From Candidatus Villigracilis vicinus (GTDB lineage Bacteria; Chloroflexota; Anaerolineae; Anaerolineales; Villigracilaceae), in assembly GCA_016721315.1 (NCBI GenBank), contig JADKIL010000005.1:1-64000 (forward strand): a stretch of DNA of 64,000 bases. The letters are read 5' to 3'. Below are positions 33,400-42,270 of the stretch, piece after piece; within the stretch, counting starts at the first letter, position 1; every line of letters begins with the position of its first letter. The notes beneath the pieces are model-generated. The model saw only the letters and a program-made list of their open reading frames with translations, ran no database searches and was not told the DNA's origin. The translations under genes were made by a program, and so were the position numbers.

Positions 33400-35544
33400 C
33401 TATTTGATCTCAACCGGATTCCCGCTGCGGATCGACTCCACCGCCGCAAATGCGGACTTGGTCACAGCGATGATCTGCTCATACGGAATCGGCGGCTCTT
33501 TCCCGCTCTTAACTGATTCAGCGAATGCAGCCATCTCCGCCCTCCAGCCTTTGTCTTGCGCAATGCGCTCTTCTTTCTTTCGTCCATCTTTCACCGTGGT
33601 CAATGAGACGTAATCATCCAACACCGCTACCATTCCCCCGCAGAACACTTCCAACCGTTCCTTCGGCATGGACTTGTCGCCATTGGCGAGATAATCCACC
33701 ACACCAATGGAACCGTCTGCAAAGGTGAACGTCATCGAGACATTGTCCTCTTTGTATTTTCCATTGTTCGGCAAGGCGTGCGCCGAGACTTTCACTGGCA
33801 AGGCACCCACGAGATATGTGATCAGATCAATGAAGTGACAGGCTTCGCCAATAATGCGTCCGCCGCCGATGGCTTCGTCTTGAGTCCAATGATTGGCAGG
33901 GATAAAACCAGCGTTGATGCGGTAATGGGCGTGTAACGGTTCCTGACGCGTCAGGAGTGATTCGTGAAGTTGTTGAGCAAGAGGTGAAAATCTACGGTTG
34001 AAGCCGACGGGTAACGTTGATGGTTGGTAGTTGATAGCACTTTTGATACTGCTGCCAATTGTCTACTATCAACCGCCAACGGTTTTCTCCACAAATACAT
34101 TCTTCCCGCTTTCAATGCCTTCAGCACCAGATCCAGCATGCGTATCGTGCCTGGTAAGAATAGCAACCGTGTTGATCTTCGGGTCATTGATAATTTCATC
34201 TTCCGAAGACGTGGCATATTGAAAGCCAAACTTTTTGCCGGAGTGTTGGGCGTGTAAACCACCTGAAGATGCAATACCGATCAATTCAAAGTCTTTGTTG
34301 TTCTTGAGAACGGGTAAAAGCGTGGAATTGGCAAAGAGACCGGCACCTAAAACGCCAAGCTTGACGACAGACGTCGGACGATGAACAATGGAAGGAAACT
34401 CAACCTTTCTTTCCTCTTTCATCTTTCTTTCCGGGTACGTAAGGAGAACGCCAAGGAACGGTTCTTTCTTCTTCCCCGTAATCACTTCGTAGGCTTTCAC
34501 ACCTTCTTCAATATCAAAGCGATGCGAGATCAACGGCGCGACGTTCAACTTTCCACTTGCCATCAGGTCAACGACCGCTTGAAAATTACGTCCCTCTGTC
34601 CAGCGCACATAACCGAAGGGATAGTCTTGTCCGTTCTCTTCGTAGTTCAGGTCATAGCGACCGGGTCCATAGGAGCGCGAGTTGATGAAAGCAATCTCTT
34701 TTTCGTAGTAAACCTTGCGCGGAAAGTTAAGCCCCACGGCACCTGTCGCCACCACTTTAGCGCGGTCTCTGGCAATGACACCTGCCAGTTCAACCGGGTC
34801 GTTTGAAGATGTATCAGCACAAATGATGATGCTATCGAAGCCGCGATTGGCGGTAAAGGCTGAGGCGGTCGCTTCGGCTTGGGGACGTGTAACCGCTTGA
34901 ATTCCAAGCGAGGAGGCGAGCTTGACCCGCTTCGGGTCAATGTCAATGCCGAGGACGTTGCATCCTGCCGCAGATGCCAACTGAATCGTCAATAATCCTA
35001 AAAGACCCAAACCGATCACAGCGACATTTTCACCAAGCTGAGTTTCTGCCAGGCGGAATCCGTGCAGAGAAATTGCGCCGAGGGTGGTGAAAGACGCAGA
35101 CTCAAAATCAACATTTTTGGGCAGCGGGGTTAAGAGATTGCGCGGCACGACATTATATTCGGCGTGCGTGGCATAGCCCCCGCCCGCACATGCCACCCGT
35201 TGACCGACCTTGAAGCCTTGCATATTTTTGCCAAGCGCCACAATGGTTCCAGCAGTGGAATAGCCCAAGCCCATCGGCTGGTCGAGGCGGTTGAAGACCG
35301 CTTGCACGGTCGGCATAATGCCTTCACGTTTGGCTTTATCGAGCGTTTGTTTGACGAGGTCAGGGCGGGAACGCGCCTTGCCAAGATAGCTTTTTTCTGC
35401 GAATTCCACCACCATGCGCTCGGTACCTGCCGAAACAAGGCTGGACGAAACTTTGACAAGTGCCTGTCCTTCGTGCGGGGTGGGAATGGGAACTTCCTCA
35501 ACAATGGTCTTGCCATCTTTGATGTTTTGCAAAAGTTGCTTCAT
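33400..35544 (-). pseudogene. Bi-domain oxidoreductase (zinc-type dehydrogenase + Gfo/Idh/MocA), split by +1/-1 indels
   Basis: From ATG 35544 an MDR/zinc-type dehydrogenase domain (AGTERMVVEFAEKS, GYSTAGTIVALG, AVIGLGLLGLLTIQLASAAG) is fused to a Gfo/Idh/MocA domain (LGVLGAGLFANSTLLPVLK, then ILTRHDTHAG). One extra A at 34083 turns EKPLAV into a stop. A compensating deletion near 34010-34050 restores the frame, which then reads LPVGFNRRFSPLAQQ, GGGRIIGEACHFIDLI and the C-terminus at 33400. Corrected length is about 714 residues, as in the bi-domain oxidoreductases of surface-polysaccharide clusters. No such cluster is visible here. Confidence 0.82.
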
Positions 35545-35650
35545 GTGCAAAAGTATACCCGTTACAGTGCGAAATTGAGGCTCTAACGAAACGTTTTTTT
35601 AACCATGAAGATTTTGTGATGAAAATATTTATTGTGAAAAGATGCGCAAC

Positions 35651-35664
35651 GTGACATCTGTCAC
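35651..35664. promoter_or_regulatory. CRP/FNR-family binding site upstream of the AOR gene
   Basis: GTGACATCTGTCAC is a perfect palindrome with GTGA-N6-TCAC half sites, the CRP/FNR consensus. Its centre is about 70 bases upstream of the start predicted from the promoter at 35692-35720, a usual class I activator distance. Confidence 0.55.
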
Positions 35665-35691
35665 ATCTTCGGTTAAGGAAAAACTTAAATA

Positions 35692-35720
35692 TTGATTCTT
35701 CTTTTTATGCCATGTATCCT
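35692..35720 (+). promoter_or_regulatory. Promoter of the AOR gene
   Basis: TTGATT, 17-base spacer, TATCCT, followed by a leader of about 50 bases with AAAAAGGAG before the ATG at 35779. Confidence 0.5.
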
Positions 35721-35778
35721 TTATTAAACAGGACGGCATGCGCCGTTCTATATTCATTTGTTAAAAAGGAGAAACATC

Positions 35779-37600
35779 ATGGAACTTGGTGGTTATGCAA
35801 ACAAGGTTGCGTGGGTAGACCTTTCCGCTGGTAAAGTGGATTTCAAACCCATCGCCGAAGATGACGCCCGCAAATATATCGGCGGACGCGGCTTGGGTGT
35901 CAAGTACGTTTTCGATAACGGACCGAAAGTTGATCCCCTCTCCCCCGATAACATCCTGTGCTTCATGAACGGACCCCTCACCGGCTCCGAAGCCAACATG
36001 AGCGGACGCATGGCGATCGTAACCAAGTCACCTCTTACCGGAACCGTGACTGATTCTCACCATGGCGGCTGGTCGGCTGCCCGCTTACGCTGGTCTGGCT
36101 ACGATGGCTTGGTCTTCAAAGGCAAAGCCGCCAAGCCCACCTATGTTTACATCCATGATGGTCAGTTTGAGCTGCTCGATGCCTCTGAAGTTTGGGGCAA
36201 GGGTGTTCACGACACTGTCAAGCACTTCAAGAACAAATACGGCGAAAAAGACCTCACCGTCATCACCATTGGTCAGGCTGGTGAAAACCAGGTCAAGTTC
36301 GCATGCTGGGTCAACGAAAATGACCGCGCCTCCGGACGCGGCGGCACCGGCGCAGTCGGCGGCTCGAAGAACCTCAAAGCCATCGTCATCAAGGCTGAAA
36401 AAGCCATCGTCAAAGCCAGTGACCGCGATGCCTGGAAACCTGCTCACGACCGCGCCCTCAAGAACATCATGGCTGAAGAGAATATCACCAGCCCGCGCAA
36501 GGGTGGTCTCTCTGTGTACGGTACCAACGTGCTCATGAACATCACCAACAGCATCGGCGCTTTGCCTACTAAAAACAGTCAAGTCACCTCCTACGGTGAA
36601 AACGCCGAAAAGATCAGCGGTGAATACATCAACGCAAATCTGCTCGTTGACAACCCCACCTGTCACGCCTGCCCCGTCGCTTGCAAGAAGGAAGTGGAAG
36701 TCAAAGACGGCCCGTACAAGGGTCTGCGCATGGAATCTGTGGAATACGAACCGGCTTGGTCCGTCGGCGCGAACTGCGGCAACAATGACGCCCGCCTCGT
36801 CGCCAAGATGATCGACCTCTCCAACGACTTCGGCTTTGACGCCATTGAAATCGGTCACCCGATCTCGATCTGGATGGAAGCCAGCGAAAAGGGTTATACC
36901 AACGGCGACGGCAAAATCGCCTGGGGCGATGCTGACGGCATGACCAATGCCGCCGCAATGATCGCCAAGCGCGAAGGCCTCGGCAACGTCATGGCTGATG
37001 GCGCAGAAGCCACCGCCAAGCATTTCGGTCATCCCGAACTCGCCATGACCGTCAAGGGTCAGGGCATCCCGCTTACGATCCGCGCGGCATGAAGGGCATG
37101 GGCTCGGCTATGCCACATCCAACCGCGGCGCCTGCCATCTGCGCGCCTACGTTGCCGCCGCTGAATTGGGCGTTATGCCTTTCGGCTCCCTCAAGGTCGA
37201 TCCCCTGGCTTGGAAAGACAGGGCGGCTCGTGAAAGTCTTCCAGGACATTCACGCCTTCTCCGACAGCATGGACCTCTGCAAATTCAGCGCATTCGCCAT
37301 GGGCACCGATGAATACGCCCAGCAATACGCCGCCATGACCGGCGTCCCCTTCACCACTGACGACGTCCTCAAGACCGGCGAGCGCATCTACAACCTCGAA
37401 CGCCATTACAACAACCTCGCTGGTTTCGGCGCTGGCACCGATGTTCTTCCTGATCGCTTCACAAGGAAGCATCCACACAGCCCGGCTCCGTCGGACATGT
37501 TTGCGAATTGGACGACATGCTCGCCGAATACTACACCGCCCGCGGTTGGGATAACGGTGTCGTCAGCGAAGCCAAGTTGAAGGAATTGGAAATCGCTTAA
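35779..37600 (+). pseudogene. aor: Aldehyde:ferredoxin oxidoreductase (tungsten/molybdenum), 3' part with four indels
   Basis: The first 434 codons are intact: GGRGLGVKYVFD, SGRMAIVTKSPLTG, GRGGTGAVGGSKNLKAIV (pterin-binding N-terminal domain), and the iron-sulfur motif CHACPVACKKE. The frame then breaks four times, near 37071 (-1), 37103 (-1), 37229 (+1 or -2) and 37463 (-1). Corrected reading gives YATSNRGACHLRAYVAAAELG, DSMDLCKFSAFAMG with the fourth cluster Cys, and an end at 37600; 608 residues, the family norm. AOR oxidises aldehydes to acids (or reduces acids) with ferredoxin. Accessory genes are convergent, just downstream. Confidence 0.88.
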
Positions 37601-37625
37601 GTTTGGTGGTTGGTAATTAGTAAAT

Positions 37626-37658
37626 AAAAGCGACGTGTCCAATGGACACGTCGCTTTT
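37626..37658. terminator. Strong terminator after AOR
   Basis: Perfect 15-bp stem AAAAGCGACGTGTCC / GGACACGTCGCTTTT with a 3-nt loop; A- and T-ends let it act in both directions, between AOR and the convergent MoaD-partner gene. Confidence 0.85.
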
Positions 37659-37762
37659 GATTAATTCCGCTTCTCTCTTAATCTCAAACCTGATTCTATT
37701 TCCTCAAGCATTTATCCCCGCTGACAAATTCATCATTCCACATTCATCATTCTGCATTTCCT

Positions 37763-38020
37763 CTATCCCCCCGCCCTCAACGTCTTCTTCTGAAACCGTT
37801 CCAGAAAATCATCTGCAACGCGCTCTTCCAACTCCATCGTCAAACGCGATTGACCGACAGACAACGAAAAGAGACGAAATGGTTCCATCCTTTCGATCTT
37901 GACACTCCAGCCATCCCCTTGGATGAAATCCTCATCATGCAGCGTACCCCCAAGTTCCTGTAAGTATTCCTTGAGCAAATAATAAGGAATCCCGCGCATC
38001 TCATGCACAATGGTGCGCAT
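37763..38020 (-). CDS. MoaD-associated small protein (resembles MoaD-related C-terminal domain)
   Basis: 85 residues: MRTIVHEMRGIPYYLLKEYL, then ELGGTLHDEDFIQGDGWSVK and SLSVGQSRLTMELEERVADDF. I recall similar domains fused to MoaD in some thermophiles (DUF1952-type), here as a separate gene. The start ATG overlaps the MoaD stop as TAATG, so they are translationally coupled. It probably helps pterin-cofactor assembly for the adjacent AOR; that is inference from position. Confidence 0.7.
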   Translation of the reverse strand: MRTIVHEMRGIPYYLLKEYLQELGGTLHDEDFIQGDGWSVKIERMEPFRLFSLSVGQSRLTMELEERVADDFLERFQKKTLRAGG

Positions 38021-38298
38021 TATCCGCCACCCACCGGCGGGAAAATATCCACCTTATCCGCAGGTTGAATAATGGTCTCGAACTTCTCCGGCAGATATAC
38101 CGCTTCGCGCCCATTGATGAAGAACTTCATGTGCGGCAAAAAATTCCCCTGCTCATCCAGCAATTCCTTGCGCATGGCGGGATACCCCTCCACAAACATA
38201 TGCACCAATTGAATGGCAGTCGTGCCGTGAGGCAGAGTCAACTCCACCGTTTTTTGACCGACGATCGGTCGCAATGTGGCATAGAAATTCACTTTCAT
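38020..38298 (-). CDS. MoaD/ThiS-family sulfur carrier protein
   Basis: 92 residues from ATG 38298. Ubiquitin-like pattern: MKVNFYATLRPIVGQKTVEL, central HMKFFINGREAVYL, and C-terminal DKVDIFPPVGGG. The terminal Gly-Gly(-Gly) is the site activated and thiocarboxylated by MoeB-type enzymes before sulfur transfer to molybdopterin. Neighbouring AOR and a tungsten-cofactor-type radical SAM gene suggest a dedicated MoaD for this enzyme. Shares one base with the downstream gene. Confidence 0.88.
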   Translation of the reverse strand: MKVNFYATLRPIVGQKTVELTLPHGTTAIQLVHMFVEGYPAMRKELLDEQGNFLPHMKFFINGREAVYLPEKFETIIQPADKVDIFPPVGGG

Positions 38299-38367
38299 AA
38301 GCATCTCTTCCCTGACTGACACCTCTATTATTTTTTGATACCCTTTGGCATTCCTATTTTACCGCCA

Positions 38368-39243
38368 TCAAAACAAAAAGACTCCGGATTTAGACTGAAC
38401 CCTTCGAGCAAGACAAAAAAGAAAGCCCCGCTGGTCAATAAGACAGACACTGGTTTCGTAAGGTGTCTGTCTTGTTTTCAATTGTATCCGTTCATAGTTG
38501 TAAAAGTAAATGTATTCATCAATAAGTTGCTCTGTATCTTTAAAGGTGGTTTGCTTGAATTGTCGCAAATATTCCTCTTTGAGATGTCCAAAGAAGTTCT
38601 CCATCGGAGCATTATCCCAGCAGTTTCCACGACGCGACATGGAAGGCGTGATGTTATACTCGCCGACAAGGACATGATATGCCTGTGAAGTGTATTGCGT
38701 CCCCTGGTCACTATGGAGGACAAGTCCATCAGTGACCTTTTCTTTTTGCTGGGCTCGTTTCAGAGTCTGTGTTACCAGAGCGATCGAATTGGTTTGGTCA
38801 AAGACATGTGCCACAATAAAGCCATCGTAGAGATCCTTGATGGTGGACAAATACGCCCAGCCCTGCAAAGTGCGAATGTAGGTGACATCCGTGACCCACT
38901 TCTGGTTTGGCTTTGTCGCGACAAAGTCTCGATTGAGAACGTTGGGATAGCGATGGTAGGTGCCGATTTCTTCCAGCTTTTTGTACATTTTGGGCTTTCT
39001 GGCTTGCGAACGAATACCCAGCTTGCCCATCAGCCGTAAAACAGCCTTGTGATTGATTTGCAGACCCAGTTTTCGCTGGAGATGGATCGTGATCCGCCGA
39101 TACCCGTAGCTTTTGTGTGAAGCCTCATAGACCGCCTGGATTTTCTCCATGCGTCCCTGATCCGGGTCTGTTTCTCCCAGTTTCCTCTCCCATGCATAAT
39201 ACGCCGCTCGCGAAACACCAAAGAATTTACACATCGCCTTCAC
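38368..39243 (-). CDS. IS3-family transposase OrfB (DDE)
   Basis: 291 residues from GTG 39243. HTH_21-like N-terminus (VSRAAYYAWERKLGE, SYGYRRITIHLQRKLGL) and rve integrase core with catalytic Asp (WVTDVTYIRTL), Asp (LHSDQGTQY) and Glu (NAPMENFFGHLKEEY). The stop at 38368 lies outside the inferred element end at 38396; the last 20 or so residues look out of frame, and a -1 correction near TPYET would stop it inside the element. Made as an OrfAB fusion by -1 frameshifting in related elements. Confidence 0.88.
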   Translation of the reverse strand: MKAMCKFFGVSRAAYYAWERKLGETDPDQGRMEKIQAVYEASHKSYGYRRITIHLQRKLGLQINHKAVLRLMGKLGIRSQARKPKMYKKLEEIGTYHRYPNVLNRDFVATKPNQKWVTDVTYIRTLQGWAYLSTIKDLYDGFIVAHVFDQTNSIALVTQTLKRAQQKEKVTDGLVLHSDQGTQYTSQAYHVLVGEYNITPSMSRRGNCWDNAPMENFFGHLKEEYLRQFKQTTFKDTEQLIDEYIYFYNYERIQLKTRQTPYETSVCLIDQRGFLFCLARRVQSKSGVFLF

Positions 39244-39653
39244 TTCGTATTCTTCCTTATGGTGGTGGATCGCCCGATATTGCGCTGCGCGAGCTGCACT
39301 TTCCGCAATTCGGTATGGAATTTTTTAGAGTGCATTTTCCATTCGCAGTCGTTCCAGTTCCCGCTCTTCCGCTTGCGATTTCAACGGTCTCCCAATTGGT
39401 TTATGAAAGGAGGCTTCCCCTTCCTCTCGATACTTCCGTACCCAAACTTCGATCCGTTCGGCTTTACGGATTTCCAGCCGAGTCGCCACAGCCGCATACG
39501 TCAGATGCTCTTCCAGCACCAGACGCACCGCCTCCGTTTAATTTCCACCCGATAGTGCTTCATTCCTTTTTGTCCTGACATAAAAGCACCTCCTGTGCTT
39601 AGTTTCTCACAGGAGGGCTTTCTTTTCGTGTCTGCTTTTCGGGGGTCAGTTCA
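38396..39653 (-). mobile_element. IS3-family (IS150-like) insertion sequence, about 1258 bp
   Basis: Imperfect terminal inverted repeats: TGAACCCTTCGAGCAAGACA... at the left and TGAACTGACCCCCGAAAAGC... read inward from the right, both continuing into AAAAGAAAGCCC. No clear target-site duplication is visible (GAC versus GGT flanks). An 11-bp inverted repeat AAGACAGACAC / GTGTCTGTCTT lies at 38440-38473. It sits between moaD and the radical SAM gene, in the same direction. Confidence 0.82.
39240..39581 (-). pseudogene. IS3-family OrfA with compensating -1/+1 indels
   Basis: From ATG 39581 (AGGAGGT upstream) the frame reads MSGQKGMKHYRVEIKR, then needs one restored base near 39542 to continue as EAVRLVLEEHLTYAAVATRL, a helix-turn-helix. 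After ERELERLRMENAL an extra base near 39330 makes a stop; past it the original frame reads KKFHTELRKVQLAQRN and ends at a TGA overlapping the OrfB GTG. Corrected length is 113 residues. OrfB lies in the -1 frame relative to OrfA, as expected for programmed frameshifting. Confidence 0.75.
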
Positions 39654-39676
39654 GGTCTTTGCTCTTTTCTTTTCAA

Positions 39677-40946
39677 TTACGGACACTGAATAATACCCTG
39701 CGCCCACAAACATCCGCCGCAGACCGGGGCAACCGTGTTACCAAGGCAGTCTTCCTGATTTGTTTCAGAAAGGTCGCAGCCGCCGCAGAAGGTGCAGGGC
39801 GCAAAAGCAAAATTATGCAGGCGCTCGCGATAGGCAAGGTATTCCGGGTCGAGCCAGATCTGCTCAAGCGTTTTCTCACGCACATTCCCGATAATATGTT
39901 TTTTGGCAACGCGCGGTTTGTTATGCAGATAACTTATGTGAGTATGCATGAGCGGCCAGCACGGACTGACCTCCCCCGTCCACGCGATGGACATGGTGCC
40001 GTTCTCGACGAAGTTGCAAACGTCATTTGCACCGCCCCAATTGTTGCCCGCATAACTGACGTTCAATCCGCTGTTGAAAACCGCAAAAAGAGCATCGCGT
40101 GTTTCTTCAGTAAAATCCATTTTGGGCAGGCTAATGCGCGGAAGATGCTCGGCATTAAGGTAGGCAATATTGCGGGTGGCTTGATTGTACAGCCGGTCGC
40201 CTTGCATATCTTCGGTTGGCGGCTGAAGGTTGCTCACCGAGAAATACTTGGCACGGATGGATTTACCGATGTTGATCACCTCTGGCAAATCCTTGATGTT
40301 ACGTTTCATGGCAACAAATGCCACACCGATCTCGGGTTTGGGGTAATGCCCGCCGCGCGCATTTTGACAAGGCGTTTCATATTTGCCACGATGTTGGGAA
40401 GTTCAGCCCCATGCGCACATCGGTATAACTTTCGGGAGTAGCGCCATCAATGGAAACCCAAAGCACATCCAGCCCGGCATCGATCAGTTCGCGGGATTTC
40501 TTCTCAGTGAGGGTGGTGCCATTTGTGATTAACTCAACTTTTACGCCCAACTCCTGCTTGATACGCCGGATCCATTCGATGGTCCTGGGGTGAAAGAGCG
40601 GTTCGCCGATTCCGCCAAAATAAACACTGGGGATTGGGTCCATTTGTTTCAAGCCATTGAGGATGCTTTCAAAGGTCGCTTCGGTCATTTTGCCGATGGG
40701 CTGATCCCAAGCGTTACGGAAGCAGGTAATGCAGTCGAGGTTGCAATCGACGGTGGGTTCGATGTAAATCTTGGTGAGGTGAGTGACCGGACGGTGCATG
40801 CGGACGAAGTTTGTGCCTTCGTCGAGACGAACCTTTGAGCCAGGATTCAGCCCGTATTGGCGGGCAACTTCGGGCGGAAGAATGAGGCGTCCGTTTTCGT
40901 CCACTTCAGCCCAGGCGGTGGTAGATTTTACCGACAAAATGGTCAT
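39677..40946 (-). pseudogene. Radical SAM/SPASM maturase for tungsten-type oxidoreductase, N-terminal AbrB-like domain; two indels
   Basis: From ATG 40946 (AAGGAG upstream) the protein opens with an AbrB/MazE-like swapped-hairpin domain (AWAEVDENGRLILPPEVARQ, LNPGSKVRLDEG). A radical SAM core follows with CNLDCITCF and FGGIGEPLFHP. Two single-base deletions near 40410 and 40352 break it; corrected, it continues MRAAGHYPKPEIGVAFVAM and ends in a Cys-rich SPASM region (CTFCGGCDLSE, CLGN, CGGC). About 423 residues. Radical SAM proteins of this type accompany tungsten aldehyde oxidoreductases and probably modify their cofactor. The IS3 element now separates it from moaD. Confidence 0.82.
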
Positions 40947-41026
40947 ATAAAACTCCTTGCAAGAAAGCGAATTACTACAAATCATATCCTTTTTTGCCGA
41001 AATTTCATGTGACAAAAGTTACTATT

Positions 41027-41055
41027 TTGTGCTTGCAATTTGGGGGTGTTATAAT
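41027..41055 (+). promoter_or_regulatory. Promoter of the M29 aminopeptidase gene
   Basis: TTGTGC, 17 bases, perfect TATAAT (41050-41055). A TGTGACAAAAGTTACT sequence upstream (41008-41023) is a weak CRP/FNR-like match, noted only because a good one stands before AOR. Confidence 0.6.
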
Positions 41056-41085
41056 TTCGTCATTCCCTTGTTTAGGAGTATTCCG

Positions 41086-42210
41086 TTGGCTGATATCCGC
41101 GTTTCAAGGTACGCAAAAATTTTAGTAGAGCATTCCGCCCGTGTAAAACCCGGTGACCGCATTCTGCTTGAAGGTACCACAGCTGCCGAGCCGCTTTTGC
41201 GAGAGTTGTATGTGCAAATATTGGAGAAAGGCGGGCATCCGCATCTGATGATGGCATTGCCCGGCACCATGCCTTTCAGTCAGGATGAGCTGTACCTGAC
41301 CTACGCCTCTGACGCACAATTGGATTTCGTGCCCTCTTTTTATAAATTAGCCTACGATCAATTCGAAGGGCGCATCCGTATTCACTCGGCAACCAACACA
41401 AAAGGGACGACCAACATCGACCCGGTGAAGATCCAACGCCGCAACAAGGCGACTTCGGTCATTACCGAAGCACAATTCCGCCGCGGCGCAGATGATACTT
41501 TTAAGTGGTGTACCACCCTCTACCCCACCGAAGCGTATGCCCAGGATGCCGGTATGAGCTTGATGGAATATGAAGATTTCGTTTTTGGCGCAGTACATGC
41601 CAATGAAGAAGACCCCATCGCTTTTTGGAATCAGGTGAAGGAAAACCAGAAAGCTGCAGCTGACTTTATGAAGGGCAAGAATCAGGTTGTCCTGCGCGGA
41701 CCGAACGTAGACTTAACCCTCTCGATCAAGGGGCGCACTTTCATCAATTCGTATGGCACGCATAATATGCCCGATGGCGAGATCTACACCGGTCCGGTGG
41801 AAGAATCGGTAAACGGCTGGGTGAAGTTTACATACCCTGCCAATTATCAAGGCACCAGCGTCCTTGGTGCAGAGTTGACCTTCTCGAACGGCAAAGTGAC
41901 TTCTGCAAATGCCGAAAAGAACCTGGACTTCCTGCTTAAAACTCTGGATAGCGACGAGCGCTCGCGTTATCTCGGCGAGTTTGCCATCGGCACCAATTTC
42001 GACATTCAGCAATTCACCGGAAATATCCTCTTCGATGAGAAGATCGGCGGTTCCTTCCATATGGCGCTTGGCGCAGGCTACCCGGAAACGGGCTCCAAGA
42101 ACAAGAGTGCCATTCATTGGGACATGATCTGTGATATGCGCACCGATGCAGAGATCCTTGTAGATGGTGAGTTGTTCTATAAGAACGGGGAATTCGTTTT
42201 TGATAAATAA
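41086..42210 (+). CDS. Aminopeptidase, M29 family
   Basis: 374 residues from a TTG start at 41086, chosen for AGGAG 8 bases upstream and the family-typical ADIRVSRYAKILVEHSARVKP opening. Metal ligands and catalytic residues of thermophilic-type M29 peptidases appear in order: LGAELTFSNG, LGEFAIGTN, SFHMALGAGYPETG and IHWDMICDM. These two-metal exopeptidases remove N-terminal residues in the cytoplasm. It has its own promoter and terminator, so it is a single-gene unit. Confidence 0.92.
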   Translation: MADIRVSRYAKILVEHSARVKPGDRILLEGTTAAEPLLRELYVQILEKGGHPHLMMALPGTMPFSQDELYLTYASDAQLDFVPSFYKLAYDQFEGRIRIHSATNTKGTTNIDPVKIQRRNKATSVITEAQFRRGADDTFKWCTTLYPTEAYAQDAGMSLMEYEDFVFGAVHANEEDPIAFWNQVKENQKAAADFMKGKNQVVLRGPNVDLTLSIKGRTFINSYGTHNMPDGEIYTGPVEESVNGWVKFTYPANYQGTSVLGAELTFSNGKVTSANAEKNLDFLLKTLDSDERSRYLGEFAIGTNFDIQQFTGNILFDEKIGGSFHMALGAGYPETGSKNKSAIHWDMICDMRTDAEILVDGELFYKNGEFVFDK

Positions 42211-42240
42211 TTGAAGAGTGCAGGTCGATCGTTAAAGTTA

Positions 42241-42269
42241 CAGGTCACGCATAAAACGTGACCTGTTTT
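42241..42269 (+). terminator. Terminator after the aminopeptidase
   Basis: CAGGTCACG-cataaaa-CGTGACCTG followed by TTTTATTATT on the plus strand, between convergent genes. Confidence 0.85.
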
Positions 42270-42270
42270 A

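Noticed and set aside
36085..37032. Long open frame (315 codons) antisense to AOR
   Set aside because: Lies fully inside the AOR coding region; Val/Gly/Asp-rich translation without motifs is a shadow of GC-biased codons.
39659..40441. 260-codon plus-strand frame opposite the radical SAM gene
   Set aside because: The minus strand carries clear radical SAM and SPASM motifs; the opposite frame has none.
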